Of a stretch of DNA of 26,602 nt, positions 9,204-16,296 are shown piece by piece. The stretch is taken from NCBI GenBank assembly GCA_964632485.1, contig CAZWDO010000032.1, forward strand, positions 5,251 through 31,852, read 5' to 3'. The translations under genes were made by a program, and so were the position numbers. The stretch is from CAZWDO01 sp964632485 [NCBI: uncultured bacterium] (GTDB lineage: Bacteria > JAGOEH01). Numbering within the stretch: position 1 is the first letter of the stretch; every line of letters starts with the position of its first letter. The notes under the pieces were generated by a model. It did not search any database, was not told the origin of the DNA, and saw nothing but the letters and a program-made list of their open reading frames with translations.

Positions 9204-10256
9204 TTAAATGTTAATCGGGTAACGCCCAAATCTCTTAACCGTTTCGGTCATTTTTAAATAATTCTCCACTTTCACGTAATTGGGTATGCTATTCGCCGAT
9301 CCTAAACAATACCCTCCTCCCGGAGCGATAGTTTTTAATCGCTTGATGACTTCCTGTTCCACATCATTTACCGTCCCTCGCGTCAGTGTATAGGAAAGAT
9401 CGATATTCCCCACCAGACATAACTTTTTCCCATACTTTAATTTGAGTTCTTCAATATCCATCGCTTTCGGTTCGATGGGATGCAAAGCCTGTATTCCGCA
9501 TTCAATCAATCGGTCGATCACTTTCCATAACTTCCCGTCAGAATGGTATATTAGAGGTTTTTGATAGCGGCGGGCTAATTCTCCCATTTTATCCAGCCAT
9601 GGAAATAAATATGTTTCCAATGAGTCGGGGTCTATCATCAATCCACTGGTAAAAGCAATATCATCACTGTACCAAAGAGCTTTCACGCGCTCGTGTTGCG
9701 CCATATTTTCGAACATGGAATAGACAATCGGCCCAATTGTGTCGAACATTCTTTTTATTAATTCCGGATTCTCAAAAAGAGCCATGGCAAAGGACTCAAA
9801 TCCCATCATCTCCCAGACCATGGTAAAAATATCGCCATATTGACCGATTACCATCATGCTGTCGGGCAACAGGGATGGTATGGCATCAAATCGTGAATAA
9901 TCAATGGACTCAAGAGTGGGAAAAACATAGTTTTCAAAATCGGCTAATGTCCGGATTACGCCATCATGCTCATTGGCCCATTTAATGGATCCCTCAACTT
10001 CAATTTGTACGCCAGGTTTCTTTCCCGGAGGAAAAATTCCCGCCGGATTCATATTGACAATGGGTTGCAGCTTAATATAATCATATCCCATTAGTTGCGA
10101 AAATTCAATTTCATCCTTCAATCCGGAAATCTTCCTATTTAAAACTTGCTCCTTAATCTGGGGAGAAATTCCCAATTCCATCAAGGGCACCTGATCCGGT
10201 TCTCCTTCACATCGTAAGGCTTTCAATAATCTTTCATAATCAGCATGCCATTCCAT
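9204..10256 (-). CDS. Uroporphyrinogen decarboxylase-fold corrinoid methyltransferase
   Basis: 350 aa, a TIM-barrel protein of the URO-D/MtaA/MtbA superfamily. It is not heme-pathway HemE: the N-terminus lacks the HemE arginine motifs, and its neighbour is a corrinoid protein. Likely zinc-site segments are HSDGKLW (238-244) and GGGYCLGS (313-320, Cys317). Methyl-CoM-type members use H-x-C followed by a later Cys; here the middle position is Asp, so the zinc set may be His/Asp/Cys or the metal may differ. Family members move methyl groups between a substrate or thiol and a corrinoid protein. CAGGAG lies 7 nt before ATG. It is expressed from the promoter at 10366-10393. The substrate is unknown. 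Confidence 0.85.
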   Translation of the reverse strand: MEWHADYERLLKALRCEGEPDQVPLMELGISPQIKEQVLNRKISGLKDEIEFSQLMGYDYIKLQPIVNMNPAGIFPPGKKPGVQIEVEGSIKWANEHDGVIRTLADFENYVFPTLESIDYSRFDAIPSLLPDSMMVIGQYGDIFTMVWEMMGFESFAMALFENPELIKRMFDTIGPIVYSMFENMAQHERVKALWYSDDIAFTSGLMIDPDSLETYLFPWLDKMGELARRYQKPLIYHSDGKLWKVIDRLIECGIQALHPIEPKAMDIEELKLKYGKKLCLVGNIDLSYTLTRGTVNDVEQEVIKRLKTIAPGGGYCLGSANSIPNYVKVENYLKMTETVKRFGRYPINI

Positions 10257-10330
10257 TTACAAACTCCTGAAAAATTTTCCAACCATAAGGAATCCCTTCT
10301 TGACGGTCATCTAATCTCTAAATCAAAATT

Positions 10331-10362
10331 ATCGAAATGAGATTCGATCTGTTTCATCTCAT
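10331..10362. promoter_or_regulatory. Nested dyads over the predicted transcription start (operator or leader hairpin)
   Basis: ATGAGAT (10337-10343) and ATCTCAT (10356-10362) are perfect inverted repeats 12 nt apart. A second perfect inverted repeat overlaps them: ATCGAA (10331-10336) and TTCGAT (10343-10348) around ATGAGA. The outer dyad begins 3 bp downstream of the -10 element and covers the predicted +1, a classic repressor site. In RNA the two pairings are mutually exclusive, so a leader switch is also possible. It is too small to be a cobalamin riboswitch. Confidence 0.55.
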
Positions 10363-10365
10363 AAT

Positions 10366-10393
10366 ATTATAGTAATAAATCATAAAATGTCAA
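10366..10393 (-). promoter_or_regulatory. Consensus sigma70-type promoter of the methyltransferase operon
   Basis: On the minus strand TTGACA (10393-10388) and TATAAT (10371-10366) both match the sigma70 consensus at all six positions, 16 bp apart. Transcription should start near 10359 and give a leader of about 100 nt before the ATG at 10256. No other promoter in the window is as good. Confidence 0.8.
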
Positions 10394-10501
10394 CAAAAAA
10401 ACAAATGGTTATACTAAACATTAATAAAAGATTGATCCTTGTCGCCCAAACTTGCGGAGGGAATATCTGAATGCCCCGGAACTAATTCTAAATGAAGAAT
10501 A

Positions 10502-11290
10502 TCACTGATAACTATGCATGCCGTAAAGCAGATAGGATACCCCCCAATAAGTAAAAAAGACCGATAAAAAAGTTAGAATAATCACACCCAATTGAATTAC
10601 AAAGTAAACTCTTTTTTTAGGAATAAAAAAATATAGGGAAAGAATCATTATGTTGATTAAAGCCCAGGTTTCCTTCACATCCCAGGACCAATAATTCCCC
10701 CATGAATAGTAAGCCCAGATCGCTCCTGTCCACAAACCGGTCAACAAAAAGAAGAAAGAGATATATACTTCAATATGAATACGATTGTAGATTCGCAATT
10801 CAGACTCAGTATTATCCGTTACCTTGCTTGATCTCTTGAATTTGAAATAATAGTATAATGCCTGGATTAGGGCAATTAACAGGGCCATATATGCGATGAA
10901 ATATGATGGAACATGGATCACCATCCAAATGCTATTCAAGGCCGGCATTAACGGTTTAATAATTTTTTGAGACGGTGGTAAGGCCCAGGCGATGCCATTG
11001 AGCGCCGCGATTACGAATATAATCCAATTGCGAACAACAGGAACGAACTGGCCCGGAGTGAGGATCAGACGAAGGCCGATTAAAAAATTTAATAATAATA
11101 GTGTTTCATAGAGATTTGTAAAAGGAGGGTGACCCGCATTGAAGGCGCGCAGAGCCGGTATGGTAGCCAGAATTGCTAACAATACTAATTGCATACTCCA
11201 TCGAATTTTATTCGATCCCGGCCATTTCAGACTGGTGCAAAGGCATGTTAATGCAATTCCAACACCGGTTAACAATAACATTTGTTCCAT
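10502..11290 (-). CDS. ccsA: Cytochrome c assembly protein CcsA/ResC
   Basis: 262 aa from the ATG at 11290, chosen because AAGGAG stands 8 nt upstream. A TTG two codons earlier would have only a 2-nt spacing. About eight membrane helices surround the diagnostic tryptophan-rich heme-handling motif WGNYWSWDVKE (about 197-207). Conserved histidines appear in GHPPFTNLYET, VIHVP and YGMHSY. With ResB/Ccs1 it forms the system II (CcsBA) heme lyase, which exports heme and attaches it to CxxCH apocytochromes on the periplasmic side. It begins 2 nt after the ResB stop, and its SD lies inside the resB end, so translation is probably coupled. About 108 nt separate its stop from the next promoter's -35; I see no clear terminator there. 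Confidence 0.93.
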   Translation of the reverse strand: MEQMLLLTGVGIALTCLCTSLKWPGSNKIRWSMQLVLLAILATIPALRAFNAGHPPFTNLYETLLLLNFLIGLRLILTPGQFVPVVRNWIIFVIAALNGIAWALPPSQKIIKPLMPALNSIWMVIHVPSYFIAYMALLIALIQALYYYFKFKRSSKVTDNTESELRIYNRIHIEVYISFFFLLTGLWTGAIWAYYSWGNYWSWDVKETWALINIMILSLYFFIPKKRVYFVIQLGVIILTFLSVFFTYWGVSYLLYGMHSYQ

Positions 11291-11292
11291 AA

Positions 11293-12192
11293 TCAATTCT
11301 CCTTGACAAAACGGATCACGATCAAACCCGTCATAATAATGCTAATAAATGAAATCCAAAAAAGAAAACCAATTCCCGAGATTTCAACGACTTCCAGAAC
11401 ACTGACATATCCCTGGCTCGTCAGATTTATAAGAAGCGGCAGGCTATCCAATAATATGCTGGAACCCTCTTCGATCGCCAGGAAACGGCCATCCAACTGC
11501 AACCGGATCTGTTTTCTAACTGGTTCGAATTCAACTAATTGAATAACATGATCCCTAAGATTTATCGAATCGCCCCATTCCTTAAGCATTGATTGATCAC
11601 CCCACTGTAAGGATATTTCTTCGAGCTGTCGGTAGTCGTTTTGATAAAACCGATAGGAACCGATGCATATCGGATGGTTGACTTTAAGTTGCACCTGTTC
11701 CTCATCCAGGGTAAGATGGCTGATATAGGCAGCCGGTCGTTCACTACCGGGATGGTTTTGAATTTCAAACTGTTCCAGCTTTAATATCCGTTGATATTGC
11801 GGACTGGTTCCCGTCAGAACCGAATCAAGACGGATCGCGCTCCCTTCCCGCAATTCCATAAAAAAACGGTGGTTGAAAGATTGATTATAAAAAAAAATCC
11901 CGATTAAAATTGCCAGCATCAGTATCGCCATTGATTTAATTTTATCCCGCTTAAATTCGATGAAAGAATATAGCAGACAGAAAAAAGAAAAAATAAGCCA
12001 TAATACTATATTCAGAAAAGAATTATAAAAATGGCCCAGTTGAAGAGCTAAAACCAGATATCCCATTCCGAGAGGAAGATAATCGGGATACCAGCCCCAA
12101 GGCCGATTCTGAGGAATAAATGTAGAAATTGCCAATAAAAAGACCAGTACGATCAAAATGGAGGCTAAGGCTTTCAGGGAAATTTTTTTCAT
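11293..12192 (-). CDS. resB: ResB/Ccs1-like cytochrome c biogenesis protein
   Basis: 299 aa, short for the family (commonly 400-550). Predicted membrane helices lie at about 7-25, 57-78, 87-102 and 268-294. Between the last two is the periplasmic domain with family-like segments: LKVNHPICIGSYRFYQNDY and a preceding EQFEI strand. QLGHFYNSFLNIVLWL corresponds to the helix-2 region of ResB. Together with adjacent CcsA it would act as the two-part heme lyase of system II. The SD (AAAGGAG) is 12 nt from ATG, longer than its neighbours. Position next to ccsA supports the call more strongly than sequence similarity does; the shortened periplasmic domain is the main oddity. Confidence 0.78.
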   Translation of the reverse strand: MKKISLKALASILIVLVFLLAISTFIPQNRPWGWYPDYLPLGMGYLVLALQLGHFYNSFLNIVLWLIFSFFCLLYSFIEFKRDKIKSMAILMLAILIGIFFYNQSFNHRFFMELREGSAIRLDSVLTGTSPQYQRILKLEQFEIQNHPGSERPAAYISHLTLDEEQVQLKVNHPICIGSYRFYQNDYRQLEEISLQWGDQSMLKEWGDSINLRDHVIQLVEFEPVRKQIRLQLDGRFLAIEEGSSILLDSLPLLINLTSQGYVSVLEVVEISGIGFLFWISFISIIMTGLIVIRFVKEN

Positions 12193-12223
12193 GATGGATC
12201 ATTACTCCTTTAAATTCTATGAG

Positions 12224-15094
12224 TCAATAATTCCAACCGAAGAAGAACTGGAATTTAGCGTGTTTCGGGAATCGTGTAAAATCGGTAGTTCGCGCGAAAT
12301 CCCAACGTAAACAGAGGGAATTGAATAGATTTAAGCGGAATCCGAAGCCAAAATCACCATATAATTGTTCGAAATGCTCGTTCCAGGCATTTCCCACATC
12401 GAAAAACAGCGCGCCTTCAATTCGGTTAAAGCTGATACCGGCGATTGGGGTGGCAATTCCGAGGTACTGAATGATCGGGAATCGCAATTCATTATTGAGT
12501 TGGATCAGCTTCCGGCCGACAAAATGGAAATGTTCATAACCGCGCATGGACCAACTCCCACCCAGCCAGAATAGATGAGGTTGTTGGCCGCTTGAATACC
12601 CCAATTGCAGACGAGTTGCCCAACAGGATTGGTAGGTCAATCGGTAGTAATACCGAAAATCGGTTAAAAACAACACATAATGCAATTTTTTACGAGTCAG
12701 ATTTTCATTTATGCCCAAAGCAATACGAAACCGGTAGCCATCAATGGGGCCAACTCCGCCCCACATCGATTTATCCACTACATACGCCAGGTATTGTTCC
12801 GCCAGTAACGCATTATTAAACACGTATTCCTGATACCAGTCCCGGAACGCGTTTTTAATATAAAAAGAAAATTCAATGCGTTGAAATCGATTCAACGGAT
12901 AGCTGATCATTGCCAAAGCCCCATATTTCCGTTCAAAATAGGTTAAATCATACGAATATCCATAGCGATAATAATCCGCTAAATGATAAATGCCTACCCC
13001 ATAATTAAAGCGGTTCTTTAAATTGATATAAGTACAACCCACATTGAAATTTTTCAGAATCTCATCCTTGCTCCGCGCAGAATTGCCCAATAAAAAATAC
13101 CATTGCTGATTACCCAACATATCAGACATTAACAATTGAATTCCACCCGATGTGCCCATAGCGGGGTCATAGGTTATCATCGATTGAGCGACATCCAGAC
13201 TAAATCTGGTTTTATATTTATAAATTGGATAAGCTTCACTTGAAATTGTATCCGTATTCAACGGCCATCCGCTCTCCCATGATTTCAAATTTGTAAAAAA
13301 AGAATGAGTATTGGCTTCAGACTGCAAACTATCGCTGAGTAACGGACGATAGGACCGCTGATAAATCTGATAACTAAACCGGTTTAACCCGGTATAATAG
13401 ATACGATTGTTTTCCGAATTGTAGCAAACATCAATATTGCCAATCAGACTGTTGGTTATTTGATGATTGATTTGATTTTCTATATCCAAACAATAGATAT
13501 TGAATGCGCCGTTAAAATCACTGGTATAGAGCAGTTCATGACTGTTTTTCCAGATAGGCGACCGAAAATTTGATTTCCCCCGCGTGATAGATTGAATCTC
13601 CATCGTTTGCGTATTGATGAGATATAAATGATAATACCCTTCGATGCCATCGACACCTCGATCGGATGAAAAGGCAATATGGTATCCATCCGGGGAAAAA
13701 CTGGGTTCTAAATCGTCATAGTGATCGAAGGTCAATTGTTCTAATGAATCTTTTTTCCATTCATAACGATATATATCCCGATTTCCCATATAGGTAATTG
13801 CAGAAAACGCCAGAAATCGGCCATCTTCGGACCAGGCCGGATAATAGATTCCCAATAATTTTTCAAACCGTTTTTTAAAAATGACTTTATGTTTTGTCAA
13901 ATCATAAAAATACAAAACGTCTTTATCCCCGGATTGCGAGACAAATACCAATAAAGAATCGTGTAAAGCCAGACGACTTTGCAAAAAATGAAAGGATTCG
14001 AAATCCTCACTGAAATTGCCTCGCAGAATCAATTCGGCCCGATCTTTTATGGCTGACAGGGTATCAATCTCGGAGGATTTTTCATAGATTCCCAAATAGC
14101 CCATGCGGCTGGAAAAAAAATAGAGTTTATCCTGAAGGCAGCCATTTCTCTCAACCGCAGGAGCAAAATTAAAACCCTTACGTGTTTGTAAAATAGAGAC
14201 TTTGGGTTCCAATTCTCCAAGCCTCATCAACGGATAATATTTTTTCTTTAAATAATATTGCCAATCCTGGTCGACCATGGCTAAAGGTTTTTGGTAAATA
14301 TACTCAAACAGATCATAGAAATTGTCAAATCGCCAAAATTCATTGAATAATCGGGTAATCTTGAAATCGCCATAAGCTTCCGCCAGAAAATTCAAAAATG
14401 ATTGTCCTTCTTTGTACATCAAAAAAGAGCCATTAATCTGATAGATAGCTTCAATGGGGAAAAGATAATCATTTAATACCGCATCACGCAGATACATATC
14501 TGCTTCTTCATCCCAACCCGCCGACCAGTGTTCGGCTAATCCTTCGGTAAACCATAGCGGCGGACTATAATAATTAAAGATATTATGCTCCTGGAAAACT
14601 GACCGTAACTTATCCAGCATAAAGGCATGAACCAATTCATGTTGCAATATTTTTTGAAATTTTGGATAAGAACCGTTGAAGGGCATAACGACCCGCCCCT
14701 TGAGAAACTCGGTAAATCCACCAATGCCTTCGGGAATAAACCCACCCACTGTATTGGTTTCCTGGAAATGGAAATGAGAGCTATAGACTATTAATGGAAT
14801 TTTACGCGAAAATTCATGGGTATAGCGATTGGCGAGAGAACGGTAAGAGGATTCAGCATAAAATGCCGATACTCGAGCTAATTGGTCTTCCCCGGAATAA
14901 AAATAGATATCAAAGTGTGTCGTTTCCAGTAATTGCCATTCAAACTGATTGTATTGAACTTTATTATGTCCGAAATAATATTGTCCGCTAACAGGGGAAA
15001 GAGAGAACAGAAGCCAGCCTGCAATACTTATTAACCAGCCGACAGTCCAAAAGGAACCGGGGAATAACCGACTTGTAAAAACAAAATGTTTCAC
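12224..15094 (-). CDS. Zinc peptidase-like / TolB-like propeller / Omp85 barrel fusion
   Basis: 956 aa, three modules. After a signal segment (about 1-37) comes a gluzincin, peptidase-MA-like domain with HELVH (152-156) and WFTEGLAEHW (181-190; Glu184 the probable third zinc ligand). A TolB/PD40-like propeller follows (about 300-600), with repeats such as YPAWSEDGRFLAFSA and PSFSPDGYHIAFSSD. The C-terminal third is a beta-barrel ending in an Omp85/bacterial surface antigen signature: LGG then MRGY (Arg851), NNELRFP, GALFFDVGNAW, GDFGFGFRL, and a final FFFGWNY. No POTRA repeats are seen. It should sit in the outer membrane with the other domains in the periplasm or outside. The start is GTG; AGAGGA lies about 11 nt upstream. 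The function of the fusion is unknown. Confidence 0.85.
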   Translation of the reverse strand: MKHFVFTSRLFPGSFWTVGWLISIAGWLLFSLSPVSGQYYFGHNKVQYNQFEWQLLETTHFDIYFYSGEDQLARVSAFYAESSYRSLANRYTHEFSRKIPLIVYSSHFHFQETNTVGGFIPEGIGGFTEFLKGRVVMPFNGSYPKFQKILQHELVHAFMLDKLRSVFQEHNIFNYYSPPLWFTEGLAEHWSAGWDEEADMYLRDAVLNDYLFPIEAIYQINGSFLMYKEGQSFLNFLAEAYGDFKITRLFNEFWRFDNFYDLFEYIYQKPLAMVDQDWQYYLKKKYYPLMRLGELEPKVSILQTRKGFNFAPAVERNGCLQDKLYFFSSRMGYLGIYEKSSEIDTLSAIKDRAELILRGNFSEDFESFHFLQSRLALHDSLLVFVSQSGDKDVLYFYDLTKHKVIFKKRFEKLLGIYYPAWSEDGRFLAFSAITYMGNRDIYRYEWKKDSLEQLTFDHYDDLEPSFSPDGYHIAFSSDRGVDGIEGYYHLYLINTQTMEIQSITRGKSNFRSPIWKNSHELLYTSDFNGAFNIYCLDIENQINHQITNSLIGNIDVCYNSENNRIYYTGLNRFSYQIYQRSYRPLLSDSLQSEANTHSFFTNLKSWESGWPLNTDTISSEAYPIYKYKTRFSLDVAQSMITYDPAMGTSGGIQLLMSDMLGNQQWYFLLGNSARSKDEILKNFNVGCTYINLKNRFNYGVGIYHLADYYRYGYSYDLTYFERKYGALAMISYPLNRFQRIEFSFYIKNAFRDWYQEYVFNNALLAEQYLAYVVDKSMWGGVGPIDGYRFRIALGINENLTRKKLHYVLFLTDFRYYYRLTYQSCWATRLQLGYSSGQQPHLFWLGGSWSMRGYEHFHFVGRKLIQLNNELRFPIIQYLGIATPIAGISFNRIEGALFFDVGNAWNEHFEQLYGDFGFGFRLNLFNSLCLRWDFARTTDFTRFPKHAKFQFFFGWNY

Positions 15095-15127
15095 TCGTTC
15101 ACCAGTCCTCTCGGGAATTAATGGGTT

Positions 15128-15769
15128 TTATTTGGGGGTACGAATTAAATAAACTCGTTTCATAATCACTTTTTGTACTGGATTGTCGGAGATAGGATCG
15201 CGTTGGACCATTGAAATAGAGTCAGCGACTTCTATCCCGGCAATGACTTTGCCGAATACGGTGTACTTATGATCCAGGCTGGGTAAATCCTTCAGGCAGA
15301 TATAAAACTGGCATCCGCTCGATTTGCGTTGGGGATTCTGTTCATCTCTCAGACGGGCGGCGCCCACCGATCCCCGAATATGCTTCATGCCCAATTCGGG
15401 CATAATTTCCTGATTGCTATTGCCCAATCCATCATTGGAGGGATCATCATCTTTGCTGAGCGGATCTCCGCCCTGTATCACGAAGTCCGGTACAATTCGA
15501 TGAAAGGTTAGACTATCATAAAATCCAACATTCGCCAGTTGTTTAAAATTTTTAGCGTGAACTACCGCGACGGTATCGTAAAAATCGATCACCATATTCC
15601 CAAAATCAGTTTCAATTACTACCAGTTCACGATTGGGCGGCAAATCGATACCCTCCAGCCCGGGATAATCTGTATGTTTTTCCCCGCACATCATATACAG
15701 CAGACTAACCCCAATGGCTACACCCAAGAGGATTCTCATCGCGCTCCGCGCCGCTTGTTTTCGGATCAA
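15128..15769 (-). CDS. Cyclophilin-type peptidyl-prolyl isomerase, lipoprotein-like
   Basis: 213 aa. The cyclophilin fold is clear: FHRIVPDFVIQGGDP (89-103), the GSVGAARL strand, SSGCQFYI, and LDHKYTVFGKVIAGIEV. It catalyses cis-trans isomerisation of prolyl bonds. The N-terminus is a signal ending LLYMMC (Cys28), so it is probably anchored by lipid on the periplasmic side; Met at -1 is atypical for a lipobox. The start is a TTG with AGGAG 8 nt upstream, overlapping the hpt stop as TTGA. An ATG at 15739 (residue 11) would give a more usual signal length but a poorer SD spacing. Its neighbour downstream is the outer-membrane fusion protein, so help in folding exported proteins is plausible. 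Confidence 0.88.
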   Translation of the reverse strand: MIRKQAARSAMRILLGVAIGVSLLYMMCGEKHTDYPGLEGIDLPPNRELVVIETDFGNMVIDFYDTVAVVHAKNFKQLANVGFYDSLTFHRIVPDFVIQGGDPLSKDDDPSNDGLGNSNQEIMPELGMKHIRGSVGAARLRDEQNPQRKSSGCQFYICLKDLPSLDHKYTVFGKVIAGIEVADSISMVQRDPISDNPVQKVIMKRVYLIRTPK

Positions 15770-16296
15770 TCCAGCGCTCCTATATAAGGGAGATTCCGGT
15801 AATATCCCTCGAAATCGAGTCCATAACCGACAATAAAGCGGTTGGGAATCGTAAATCCCCGGAAATCGATCGGAACTTCTATTTTACGCGCTTCAGTTTT
15901 ATCCAGTAATACACATACTTTCAATGATAAGGGATGGCGGGTTTTCAAATTTTCCACCAAATAATAAAGGCTTGTTCCGGTATCGACAATATCCTCTACT
16001 AAAATAACATGCCGGTTTTCGATATTGGAACTCAGGTCTTTGACCAGACGGACGACGCCGCTTGATTGCATGGAGTTACCATAGCTGGATATTTCCATGG
16101 TATCATAAGTCAATGGGAGTTCAATAGCGCGACATAGATCAGCGAGAAAAATTAATCCTCCACGCAGGATACTGATTAAATGGATCTCCTGATTTTTATA
16201 GTCCCGGGTAATCCGCGCGCCCAGACTACAAACCTCCCGCTGAATCATTTCAGCGGAAATCAATATTTCTTTAATGGGTCTAAGTGTTTTAGCCAA
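15766..16296 (-). CDS. hpt: Hypoxanthine phosphoribosyltransferase
   Basis: 176 aa, the normal size. It salvages hypoxanthine and guanine with PRPP to form IMP and GMP in the cytoplasm. Diagnostic segments are the SILRGGLIFLADL loop (42-54), the PRPP-binding HVILVEDIVDTGTSL (96-110) with its acidic pair Glu101-Asp102, LLDKTEARK (130-138), and the C-terminal FIVGYGLDFEGYYRNLPYIG. The start appears to be TTG, with AGAGGT about 4 nt upstream, inside the end of nnr; the genes overlap by 8 nt. The 3' end overlaps the cyclophilin start by 3-4 nt, so the three genes are translationally linked. Confidence 0.95.
   Translation of the reverse strand: MAKTLRPIKEILISAEMIQREVCSLGARITRDYKNQEIHLISILRGGLIFLADLCRAIELPLTYDTMEISSYGNSMQSSGVVRLVKDLSSNIENRHVILVEDIVDTGTSLYYLVENLKTRHPLSLKVCVLLDKTEARKIEVPIDFRGFTIPNRFIVGYGLDFEGYYRNLPYIGALD

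Noticed and set aside
9204-10256. HemE (true uroporphyrinogen decarboxylase)
   Set aside because: It lacks the HemE N-terminal arginine motif, and its neighbour is a corrinoid protein; the methyltransferase branch fits better.
10257-10360. Possible cobalamin riboswitch in the methyltransferase leader
   Set aside because: The leader is only about 100 nt and shows no B12-box-like segment; the dyads at 10331-10362 are better read as an operator or small hairpin.
10461-10503. GAATATC direct repeat near the end of ccsA
   Set aside because: A 7-bp repeat 36 bp apart is expected by chance in AT-rich DNA.
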